A stretch of 64,000 bases of DNA, taken from Brevundimonas lenta (GTDB lineage Bacteria; Pseudomonadota; Alphaproteobacteria; Caulobacterales; Caulobacteraceae). The position numbers were made by a program, and so were the translations under genes. Every line of letters begins with the position of its first letter. Position 1 is the stretch's first letter. The stretch is from assembly GCF_014196335.1 (NCBI RefSeq), contig NZ_JACIDM010000002.1, forward strand, positions 1,054,001 to 1,118,000, given 5' to 3'. This document shows, in pieces, positions 8,243-15,580 of the stretch. The notes beneath the pieces are model-generated. The model was not told the origin of the DNA. It worked only from the letters and a program-made list of their open reading frames with translations, and made no database searches.

Positions 8243-8856
8243 CTCGCGCGCGCGTTCTGGTCGGTCCAGGCCACGATCTGGCTGTTCAGATCGCGCGTGG
8301 CCGTATCGAAGGCGGCGACGATGGCGCTGACGCGGTTCTCCGACGCCGGCTGCTCGATCACGAACACGCGCTCAGAGGCCACGCTCCGTTCCTGTGCATT
8401 CAGCAGCCGCACGCGGGCGACGATGGTCACCACCGGAGCGGCGCCCGGCGCCGCGTAACGCGCCTCGAACGTGCGGACGTCGATGTCCAGCGCCTGGCCC
8501 GCCCGGGTCAGCTCCCGCGGGCCAATCAGCCGCACCCGCGTCGCCTGGGTCGCGAAGGCGCTCTCCAGCGCGTCGCTGTACAGGATCTCCGCCGGGCTGA
8601 CCCAACGCGCGCCCTTGATGAAGGCGGCCTCTGTGCCCGTGACGCCGAGGATCCGGTCCTCGCGCGCAGCCTGAACGAACTCCGGCCGGCGCATGGCCAC
8701 CTGCACCTGTCCCGCAGGCGTCTCGGGCGAGCCGGCGCCCTCCGACGCGCCGCCGAAGCGATACAGCTGCACGGGATCCGGCGAGGACAGCAGCGAGCAT
8801 CCGCCCAATGCGCCGACGACGACGACGATGGCTGCGGTTCGGATCAGTCGGATCAC
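8239..8856 (-). CDS. ABC-type transport auxiliary lipoprotein (PqiC/ABC_trans_aux-like)
   Basis: A 205-residue lipoprotein with lipobox LGGC (Cys20). The Y.FGG start and the weakly conserved ABC_trans_aux fold (a predicted YR.DR..W..P..ll...l..AF motif, here FIKGARWVSPAEILYSDALESAFATQ) match auxiliary lipoproteins found with MCE-type lipid transporters. It probably sits on the outer-membrane side and receives lipid from, or hands it to, the MCE protein encoded just upstream (4-bp overlap). It is the last gene of the Mla-like operon. Confidence 0.82.
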   Translation of the reverse strand: MIRLIRTAAIVVVVGALGGCSLLSSPDPVQLYRFGGASEGAGSPETPAGQVQVAMRRPEFVQAAREDRILGVTGTEAAFIKGARWVSPAEILYSDALESAFATQATRVRLIGPRELTRAGQALDIDVRTFEARYAAPGAAPVVTIVARVRLLNAQERSVASERVFVIEQPASENRVSAIVAAFDTATRDLNSQIVAWTDQNARAS

Positions 8857-9791
8857 GGTTCGACCTCCATTTCGGTGGACGGCGGGCGTCCGATGAATTC
8901 GCGCGGGCTGGCCCGCACATCGTCGATGAGCGACTGCAGCGAACGCGTCGCCTCATCCAGTTGCTGGATCGAGGTCTGCAGCTGCGGCAGGCCCGTCGCG
9001 GCGAAGTCGCCCAGCGGCCGCTCGAGGTTGTTGGCCGACCGGTTGATCGACGCCACCGCGGCGCGCGCTTCCTCGGACGCCGCGTTGATGTTGGCCACCG
9101 CCCGCGCGCCGTCGCCTTCGACGATCCGGCGGGTGCTGACGGCCAGCGCCTCGTACTCGGCCACCGCCGAGTTGGCCTTCACCAGCGTCTGCTCCAGCTG
9201 CTCCAGCATGGCCTTGCGGGCTTCCAGCTCGGTCGTCAGGGCCTCGACATTCTTCAGGCTGGTCGAGAACGACCGCACGTTATCGTCGGACAGCACCCGG
9301 TTGATCCGGTTCAGCGCATCCACCGTCTGCGCCAGCACCGTGCCGGACCCCGACAGCAGCTCGGCGATCGGCGACGGCTGGCTCTGGATCACCGGCACGA
9401 CGTTGTCGGGATACTGGGTCTTCAGGATCGCGCTGTTCGGATTGCCGGCGGTGATCTGGATGTAGTTCAGGCCGGTGATGCCCTGCGGCTCCAGCTGGGC
9501 GCGCGACGTCACGCGGATCGGCGTGGTGGCGTCCACCCGGATGCGCGCGATCACCTGGTCGCCCTTGTTCGGGTCGAGGTTCAGATCGGTCACCTCGCCG
9601 ACGCGGATTCCGTTGAAATGCACCTCGCCGCCTTCCGACAGTCCGCGCACCGGTCCGTAGAAGACGATGTCGTAGATGTCGTAGTCGTTGTTGAACTGCA
9701 GGCGGGCCAGCCAGATCGTGAACACGGCCAGCGCCGCCAGAAGGGCGACGGTGGCGATGCCGACGGCGGCGTAGTGGGCGTCTCTTTCCAT
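8853..9791 (-). CDS. MCE/MlaD domain lipid-transport protein
   Basis: A 312-residue protein anchored by one N-terminal helix (about residues 8-30). An MCE domain follows (about residues 37-118: VRGLSEGGEVHFNGIRVGEV, then GITGLNYIQITAG), then a long coiled-coil-like C-terminal part. MCE proteins form hexameric rings or tubes that carry lipids across the periplasm. The ATG at 9791 has a GAGGAGAG site upstream and gives the typical start MERDAHYAAVG; the open frame reaching to 9932 is not plausible protein. It follows the ATPase gene by 13 bp, and its C-terminal region is longer than in MlaD of E. coli. Confidence 0.92.
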   Translation of the reverse strand: MERDAHYAAVGIATVALLAALAVFTIWLARLQFNNDYDIYDIVFYGPVRGLSEGGEVHFNGIRVGEVTDLNLDPNKGDQVIARIRVDATTPIRVTSRAQLEPQGITGLNYIQITAGNPNSAILKTQYPDNVVPVIQSQPSPIAELLSGSGTVLAQTVDALNRINRVLSDDNVRSFSTSLKNVEALTTELEARKAMLEQLEQTLVKANSAVAEYEALAVSTRRIVEGDGARAVANINAASEEARAAVASINRSANNLERPLGDFAATGLPQLQTSIQQLDEATRSLQSLIDDVRASPREFIGRPPSTEMEVEP

Positions 9792-9804
9792 TCCTCGGCT
9801 CTCC

Positions 9805-10575
9805 TCAAGCCGCCCTGTTGGCCGCGCGTCCGCGCGGTCCCAGGAAGTATTCCCGGATCCAGGGGTGGTCCGATTTTTCCAGTTCCTGAACGGTCGCCTT
9901 GGCGACCACCTGCTTGTCCGCCAGGACCGCAACCTTGTCTGTGATGGCGTACAGGCTGTCGAGGTCGTGGGTGATCATGAAGACGGTCAGGCCCAGATCG
10001 TCCGACAACTGACGGATCAGGTCGTCGAAGGCCGCGGCCCCGATCGGGTCCAGCCCGGCCGTCGGCTCGTCCAGGAACAGCAGCTCCGGATCCAGCGCCA
10101 GCGCCCGCGCCAGGCCGACCCGCTTGCGCATCCCGCCCGACAGCTCGGCCGGCTTCAGATGGTGTGACTCCGGACCCAGACCGACCATGGCGATCTTCAT
10201 CTCGGCCAGTTCGCGGATCACGTCGCGCGACAGGTGGGTGTGCTCCACCATCGGCGAGGCGACGTTGTCGATCACGCTCAGCGCCGAAAACAGCGCGCCC
10301 TGCTGGAACAGCACGCCTGTGCGCGTCTCAACGTCCTGGGCGTCGGCCTCCGTCATCTCCGCGCGGTCATATCCGAGGATGCGGACCGTCCCGCCTTCCG
10401 GCTCCTTCAGCCCGATGATCGAGTTCAGCAGCACCGTCTTGCCGGTCCCCGACCCGCCGACGACACCCAGAACCTCGCCGCGTTCGACGTCCAGATCCAG
10501 GTTCTCGTGGATCGTTCGGTCGCCGAACTGACTCAGCAGCCCGCGCACCTCGATCAGGCGTTCGGGCGCGCTCAC
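9805..10575 (-). CDS. MlaF-like ABC transporter ATPase
   Basis: A 256-residue ATPase of the Mla lipid ABC transporter. It has Walker A GGSGTGKTVLL, a Q-loop (FQQGALFSALSV), the variant signature LSGGMRKRVGLARAL, Walker B LLFLDEPTAGLDP and the H-loop MITHDLDSL. The LSGGM signature and FSALSVIDNVA are typical of MlaF/Ttg2A. It starts at GTG 10575, whose last bases overlap the TGA of the permease gene (GTGA). It energises lipid movement through the STAS-permease encoded upstream. Confidence 0.93.
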   Translation of the reverse strand: MSAPERLIEVRGLLSQFGDRTIHENLDLDVERGEVLGVVGGSGTGKTVLLNSIIGLKEPEGGTVRILGYDRAEMTEADAQDVETRTGVLFQQGALFSALSVIDNVASPMVEHTHLSRDVIRELAEMKIAMVGLGPESHHLKPAELSGGMRKRVGLARALALDPELLFLDEPTAGLDPIGAAAFDDLIRQLSDDLGLTVFMITHDLDSLYAITDKVAVLADKQVVAKATVQELEKSDHPWIREYFLGPRGRAANRAA

Positions 10576-11798
10576 AGGTTCAGCTCCAGGAAGATCAGGG
10601 CGAACACGGCGTCCAGCGAGATGATGGCGAAGATCGCCTGCACCACCGCGGCGGTGACCCGGCGGCCGAGGCTCTCGACGTCGCCCGCCACCGCCATGCC
10701 CTGCCGGCAGCCGATGGCCGCGATGACGATGGCGAAGACCGGCGACTTGATCATGCCGACGAACAGATGCTGCCCCATCATCGGGTCTTCGCTGACCCTC
10801 TGGATGAAGAAGGCCGGGCCGTAGCTGAGCTGGCTCCACGTCACCAGCATGCCGCCGAACATCCCGGCGACGATGCCGATGAAGGTCAGGAGCGGCAGCA
10901 TCAACACCATCGCCGCCACGCGCGGAATGACCAGGGCCTGGAAGGGGTTCACCCCCATCACCTGCATGGCGTCGACTTCCTGATTCATGCGCATCGAACC
11001 GATCTCGGCGGCGAAGGAAGAGGCCGACCGGCCCGCCAGCAGGATCGCCGTGATCAGCACGGCCAGCTCCCGCAGCGTCGCGACCGCGACAAGCTGCACC
11101 GTGAAGACACCGGCTCCGAACTGGGTCAGCAGGTTGGCGCCGAGGAAGGCGATCACCGCGCCGATGAAGAAATTCGTCACGGCGACGATCGGAATGGCGT
11201 CCAGCCCGGCGCGTTCGCCCTGGCTGAACCATGCGGGCCAGCGAATGGATTTTCGGCTCCGAAGGTCCTGCCCCGTCTGCAGCAGACGCCCCCCACGGTC
11301 CTTGTCAAACCCACGCACAACGGCGCCGAACGGCATGAGGAGCCAGCCGAGGAACGCGAGCAGCAGGTATTTGATCGTGGTGCCCGAGGCGACGATCAGT
11401 CGCCCGAGGAAGGCCATCGACAGCGTGGCCTCGTCACCGATGTCCTGGATGCCCCGGCCGATCTTGGCGAAGCCGCGGATCCAGCCCGGAGACCGCTTCG
11501 GCGGTCCGGCGCTCTCGCGCTCCAGCTTCTCGACCATCGCATAGGTACGACCGGCTTCCGGACGCTGGGTCCACGCCGCTTGCGGCAGCACGCAGTTGGA
11601 CGACTGCACGATCGCCAGCGCGCCGGCGGTGTCGAACCGGCCCATGTCCGACAGGTCGACCGCGTCGATGCAGCGATCCTGCAGGGCGTCGTCCAGACGG
11701 CGGGTGATGCGGCCCAGTTCGGTCGCGGTCCAGTCGCCGGTCAGACGCAGAGTCAGACCCGGCCCGCCCTCATCGATCTGGAAATCCGCTGCGGCCAT
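10572..11798 (-). CDS. MlaE-like permease with N-terminal STAS domain
   Basis: A 408-residue fusion. Residues about 1-110 form a STAS domain (LRLTGDWTATELGRI, then VDLSDMGRFDTAGALAIV), and residues about 150-408 form an MlaE permease (IPIVAVTNFFIGAVIAFLGA, SFAAEIGSMRMNQEVDAMQVMGVNP). In E. coli the STAS partner is the separate protein MlaB; here it is covalently linked, so each permease carries its own regulator. It is the first gene of the four-gene lipid transporter operon. The transporter probably keeps outer-membrane lipid asymmetry. The 115-bp region upstream should hold the promoter. Confidence 0.93.
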   Translation of the reverse strand: MAAADFQIDEGGPGLTLRLTGDWTATELGRITRRLDDALQDRCIDAVDLSDMGRFDTAGALAIVQSSNCVLPQAAWTQRPEAGRTYAMVEKLERESAGPPKRSPGWIRGFAKIGRGIQDIGDEATLSMAFLGRLIVASGTTIKYLLLAFLGWLLMPFGAVVRGFDKDRGGRLLQTGQDLRSRKSIRWPAWFSQGERAGLDAIPIVAVTNFFIGAVIAFLGANLLTQFGAGVFTVQLVAVATLRELAVLITAILLAGRSASSFAAEIGSMRMNQEVDAMQVMGVNPFQALVIPRVAAMVLMLPLLTFIGIVAGMFGGMLVTWSQLSYGPAFFIQRVSEDPMMGQHLFVGMIKSPVFAIVIAAIGCRQGMAVAGDVESLGRRVTAAVVQAIFAIISLDAVFALIFLELNL

Positions 11799-11913
11799 GC
11801 CCCTACCTAGATCGCCCCGTCACGCTTGCCTATGCCCGCTCTACGGCAAAGCTGAGACCCATATCACAACGCGAGCCCACCGTATTCGTTCAGCCACGGT
11901 ATCAATCGGTTGG

Positions 11914-13347
11914 CTACAGCAAGGTGCGAACTCGCTTCAGGTCGGCGACGAACCGCTCCCGCTCCGCCGCCTTCGCCGCTTCCTCGGGTATCCGCAGCAA
12001 ATACGACGGGTGGACGGTCAGCAAGGCGCGCGCGCCGTCGGCCAGACCGATCGGCTCGCCACGCTCTTTCGTCACCGCCACAGGCCGGCCCAGCACGGCA
12101 AGCGCCGCCGTCCCGCCCAGGGTCACGATCACCTTCGGCTTCACCAGCCGCCGCTCGGCGTCCAGCCACCAACGGCAGGCCCTGACCTCGCTGGTCGCCG
12201 GCGTCCTGTGCAGCCGCCGCTTGCCCCGCGGCTCATGTTTGAAATGCTTGACCGCATTGGTGACGAAGACGTCGTCACGGTCGATCCGCGCCTCCTCCAG
12301 AGCAGCGTCCAGCACCTTGCCGGCCGGTCCAACGAACGGTCGCCCGGCCAGATCCTCCTGATCGCCGGGCTGTTCGCCGACGATCATCAGCCGCGCCTTC
12401 TTCGGCCCCGCCCCGCACACACCCTGCGTCGCGTCGCGCCACAGCGGGCACCGGCGACAAGCCTGCACCGCCTGACCCAGCTCCTCCAGGTTCGAGGGAA
12501 CGAAACCCTCGTCGAACGCGGCGTCGCGATTGATGCGCGACAGCGTCTTCGCGAGACGCGCGTTGGGTTCGGGAGCGGGCGCGGCGACCATGGTCTCGGT
12601 GCGAACCGCCGATTGCGCCACCAGCTCCGGGATCAGAGCCGCTTCGGGCAGGTTCTTCCAGTACCGCTTGGGCATCTCGCCCTGCATGGTCTTCGTCTTC
12701 AGCCGGGCCGGATTGAAGGTCGAGGCGTAGTAGGTCTTCCAGAATTCCTCGATCTCGTCCTCGGCCGGCGCCATGTCGCGCGTCGCCGGCGCCCCGAACT
12801 GCAGCGCCTCGCCGTCCCAGAAGGCCGAGCCGTCGGGCGTCAGGATCGACCATCGCATGTTGGTGAAGCGGCGCTGGAAGAAGGGCGCGGTCTTCTCCAG
12901 CACCCGGTGCGACGGCTCGAACCACGCCACCCACGCCTCGCCGCGGTCGTCATGCACCTGCCGGAAGCGCACGAACGCCTTCATCTTGTGGCTGGCCCGA
13001 CTGACGTTCTTCGCCCGCTCCATGGCGTCGGCGACGTCGCGATCGGAGACGATCCTCATCAGATCCGCCTCCTCGCCCAGCCGCCACAGCAGCCGGTACA
13101 TCAGATCGAACCGGTCGCCCGACCGGTGCAGGATCACCTCCTGCGCCAGCTCGACGAAGGTCCTGCACACGCTGAACGGCGCAGTCCCGGCTGCCCCATC
13201 CGGCAGGCTCTGATCGAAAAGCCCGCCCTCGCCTTCCCCGACCCGAAACGTCGCCTCCTCCGGCCGAATGCCCGCCTGCCGGAACGCCCGCGCCGCCTTG
13301 CGCCAGCCGTCGAAGTCCGTCTCGCCCTCGAGGATCGCGACCCGCAT
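11914..13347 (-). CDS. udgX: UdgX-type uracil-DNA binding protein with DUF4130 N-domain
   Basis: A 477-residue two-domain protein. Residues about 1-240 are a DUF4130-type domain, and residues about 285-477 a UDG-fold Fe-S domain. UdgX hallmarks are present: ACRRCPLW cysteines (297, 300), GEQPGDQEDLAGRPFVGPAG (324-343), the loop KRRLH (His380) and VHPSYLLR (445-452). In mycobacterial UdgX the loop is KRRIH, and its His forms a covalent bond to the abasic sugar after uracil excision. Here Ile is Leu and the His is kept. It is the second gene of an operon with the radical SAM protein (1-base TGATG overlap), a pairing known from many genomes. Confidence 0.93.
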   Translation of the reverse strand: MRVAILEGETDFDGWRKAARAFRQAGIRPEEATFRVGEGEGGLFDQSLPDGAAGTAPFSVCRTFVELAQEVILHRSGDRFDLMYRLLWRLGEEADLMRIVSDRDVADAMERAKNVSRASHKMKAFVRFRQVHDDRGEAWVAWFEPSHRVLEKTAPFFQRRFTNMRWSILTPDGSAFWDGEALQFGAPATRDMAPAEDEIEEFWKTYYASTFNPARLKTKTMQGEMPKRYWKNLPEAALIPELVAQSAVRTETMVAAPAPEPNARLAKTLSRINRDAAFDEGFVPSNLEELGQAVQACRRCPLWRDATQGVCGAGPKKARLMIVGEQPGDQEDLAGRPFVGPAGKVLDAALEEARIDRDDVFVTNAVKHFKHEPRGKRRLHRTPATSEVRACRWWLDAERRLVKPKVIVTLGGTAALAVLGRPVAVTKERGEPIGLADGARALLTVHPSYLLRIPEEAAKAAERERFVADLKRVRTLL

Positions 13348-14588
13348 CAGAACAGGCTCAACTGCACCGGCGCCGGGTCCGGGGCGATCCTCGCCCCTAG
13401 ATCAACTGCGTCGGTCAGCCCGCCCGGCGTCCAGTCCAGCGTCACGATGAACGGCCGCACCTTGTCGATGCCCCGGCACAGGCGCGCCACATCCTCCAGC
13501 CGCAGCGTCCGGTACCGTCGCACCGACACCATCCGGTCCACCGACTTCACCCCCAGCCCGGGCACCCGCAACAGCATCTCCCGCGACGCCGTGTTCACAT
13601 CGACCGGGAACTGCTCGCGCCGGTTCAGCGCCCATGCCAGCTTCGGATCGATGGCCAGGTCCAGCATCCCGTCGGTCGTCGCCTCGCCGATCTCCTTCGG
13701 CGCAAAACCATAGAACCGCATCAGCCAGTCGGCCTGGTAGAGCCGGTGCTCGCGCATCAGCGGCGGTTTCGACACCGGCAGGGCGCTGGAGGAATCCGGG
13801 ATCGGGCTGAAGGCGGAATAATAGACCCGACGCAGGCCATATCCGCCGTACAGCGACGCGGAGCGGTCGATGATCTCCGTGTCCGGCGCGCCGTCGGCTC
13901 CGATGATCAACTGGGTCGACTGGCCGGCGGGCGCGAACTTCGGCGGCTTGACCCGGTCGCGCTTGCCCGGCTTCGCGGCCTCGACGCCCAGGCGCACCTG
14001 GCTCATCGCCTTCTTGATCACCGCGACGCTCTTCTGCGGAGCCAGCCGCGCCAGCGCCTCGTCACGCGGCAGTTCGATATTGGCCGACAGCCGGTCGGCG
14101 TAGAGGCCCGCCTCCTCGACCAGCCGGGGATCGGCCTCGGGGATCAGCTTCAGATGGATGTAGCCGCGGAAGTCGTGCTCGGTGCGCAGCTTCCTCGCCA
14201 CCAGCACCAGCTGCTCCATCGTGTAGTCGCCCGAGCGGATGATGCCGGACGACAGGAACAGCCCCTCGATATAGTTCCGCTTGTAGAAGTTCAGCGTCAG
14301 CTCGACGACCTCGTCGACGCTGAACCGCGCCCGCGGCACGTTCGAGCTCGCCCGGTTGATGCAGTAGACGCAGTCGTAGATGCAGAAATTGGTCAGCAGG
14401 ATCTTCAGCAGCGACACGCACCGCCCATCCGGCGTGTAGGCGTGACAGATCCCCATCCCCTCCGTCGATCCGACGCCCTTGCCGCCGACCGAGTCCCGCT
14501 TCGACGTGCCGGAGGAGGCGCAGGAGGCGTCGTATTTCGCCGCATCCGCGAGGATGGACAGCTTCTTCCTGAGATCGATTTGGGCCAT
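13347..14588 (-). CDS. UDG-linked radical SAM protein, putative DNA modification/repair
   Basis: A 413-residue radical SAM enzyme with the [4Fe-4S] motif C69-x3-C-x2-C76 (FCIYDCVYCINRA). A C-terminal helix-hairpin-helix-like stretch (LRVPGLGVKSVDRMV) suggests DNA contact. It belongs to the radical SAM family that co-occurs with UdgX and is annotated as putative DNA modification/repair; no reaction is known to me. The ATG at 14588 is 2 bp from a perfect LexA box (14591-14605), so SOS control of the whole pair is likely. The start gives MAQIDLRKKLSILADAAKYD, as expected for the family. Confidence 0.92.
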   Translation of the reverse strand: MAQIDLRKKLSILADAAKYDASCASSGTSKRDSVGGKGVGSTEGMGICHAYTPDGRCVSLLKILLTNFCIYDCVYCINRASSNVPRARFSVDEVVELTLNFYKRNYIEGLFLSSGIIRSGDYTMEQLVLVARKLRTEHDFRGYIHLKLIPEADPRLVEEAGLYADRLSANIELPRDEALARLAPQKSVAVIKKAMSQVRLGVEAAKPGKRDRVKPPKFAPAGQSTQLIIGADGAPDTEIIDRSASLYGGYGLRRVYYSAFSPIPDSSSALPVSKPPLMREHRLYQADWLMRFYGFAPKEIGEATTDGMLDLAIDPKLAWALNRREQFPVDVNTASREMLLRVPGLGVKSVDRMVSVRRYRTLRLEDVARLCRGIDKVRPFIVTLDWTPGGLTDAVDLGARIAPDPAPVQLSLF

Positions 14589-14590
14589 TT

Positions 14591-14605
14591 GTTCACACTA
14601 TGTTC
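14591..14605 (-). promoter_or_regulatory. LexA (SOS) box, GTTC-N7-GTTC
   Basis: GTTC ACACTAT GTTC exactly matches the alphaproteobacterial LexA direct-repeat consensus GTTC-N7-GTTC. It ends 2 bp upstream of the start codon of the radical SAM gene on the minus strand. At that distance LexA would block transcription start or early elongation. The site lies between this operon and the 3' end of flgL. Confidence 0.85.
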
Positions 14606-14653
14606 TCATCGAGAACGTGCGTCCAGCGTGGCCGTAAAATGCTTTTTGTCGCG

Positions 14654-15580
14654 TCAGCTCAGGAAGTTAAGCAGCGACACCTGGCGCAACTGGTTGATCA
14701 CCTGCGCCGAGGCCTGAATGGCGATCTGGGACAACTCCAGATCGGTCACAGCCTTGGCCATGTCCGCGTCGGTCCGGTTCGACACCAGCTCGTCCAGCGA
14801 CGTCAGCTGGGCCTTGTGGCCCTTGGCGACGCTTTCGACCTGATTGGCGAGAGACCCGGTCTTGGCGGTCTGGTCGATCACCCCGGTCGCCGCCTGTTCC
14901 AGCAGACCCAGCTGGGTGGTCAGGAAGGTCTTCTGCGCCTCGTTGACCTTCCCGGTCAGCGGACCGCTCGGGCCGGTGTGATAGGCCTGAATGTTGCGCA
15001 GGATGGTCATCACGTCCGTCCCGACCTCATTGGCCAGGAAGCCGGTCTCCAGCGTCGTTCCCTCCGCCACGCGGCTGGCGGCCTTCAGGGTGTCGTTGTT
15101 GAAGATCGACGCCACCGACGGGGCCGCGGCCAGCTCCGTCAGATTGGCCACGTCGACCGGCGCCGTGTTGATCTTGGCGCCCGAGAACAGATAGCCGCCC
15201 TGGTGGCGCATGTTCAGTCCGCCGCGGATTGTCTGGAACTGGCCTTCCAGCTCCAGCATCAGCGACCCGGCCGAGTCCGAGGCCAGCACATTGCCCACCG
15301 CCGCGCGCAGGGCGGCGATCCCGTCGCCGATCTGGTTCAGGGCGATGTCCTGGGTCGTCAACCGGGCGTCGACCGCCTCGCCGGTGTCGATGAAGCCCTG
15401 GATGCGGCTCTGCGCCCCCTTCAGGGCCGTCAGCGTCTCCGACTGCCGGCCGAAGCCGGTCAGGTCGGTGGCGTTCTTCTGGGTCGAGACGCGCTCCTGC
15501 GCCTCAGCCCCCCGGGTCTGGGCCTTCATCAGGTCCAGCAGGGCCGACTGGTAGTTTCCGAACGTCGCGACGCGAGTCAT
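14654..15580 (-). CDS. flgL: Flagellar hook-filament junction protein FlgL (HAP3)
   Basis: A 308-residue flagellin-related protein with the conserved coiled-coil ends: N-terminal about residues 1-140 (MTRVATFGNYQSALLDLMKAQ) and C-terminal about residues 230-308, ending in the hallmark SLLNFLS. It forms the hook-filament junction with FlgK. Its ATG overlaps the flgK TGA by one base, so it is the second gene of the flgKL operon under the minus-strand sigma-54 promoter. No secretion cleavage site is expected; export is by the flagellar type III system. Confidence 0.92.
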   Translation of the reverse strand: MTRVATFGNYQSALLDLMKAQTRGAEAQERVSTQKNATDLTGFGRQSETLTALKGAQSRIQGFIDTGEAVDARLTTQDIALNQIGDGIAALRAAVGNVLASDSAGSLMLELEGQFQTIRGGLNMRHQGGYLFSGAKINTAPVDVANLTELAAAPSVASIFNNDTLKAASRVAEGTTLETGFLANEVGTDVMTILRNIQAYHTGPSGPLTGKVNEAQKTFLTTQLGLLEQAATGVIDQTAKTGSLANQVESVAKGHKAQLTSLDELVSNRTDADMAKAVTDLELSQIAIQASAQVINQLRQVSLLNFLS

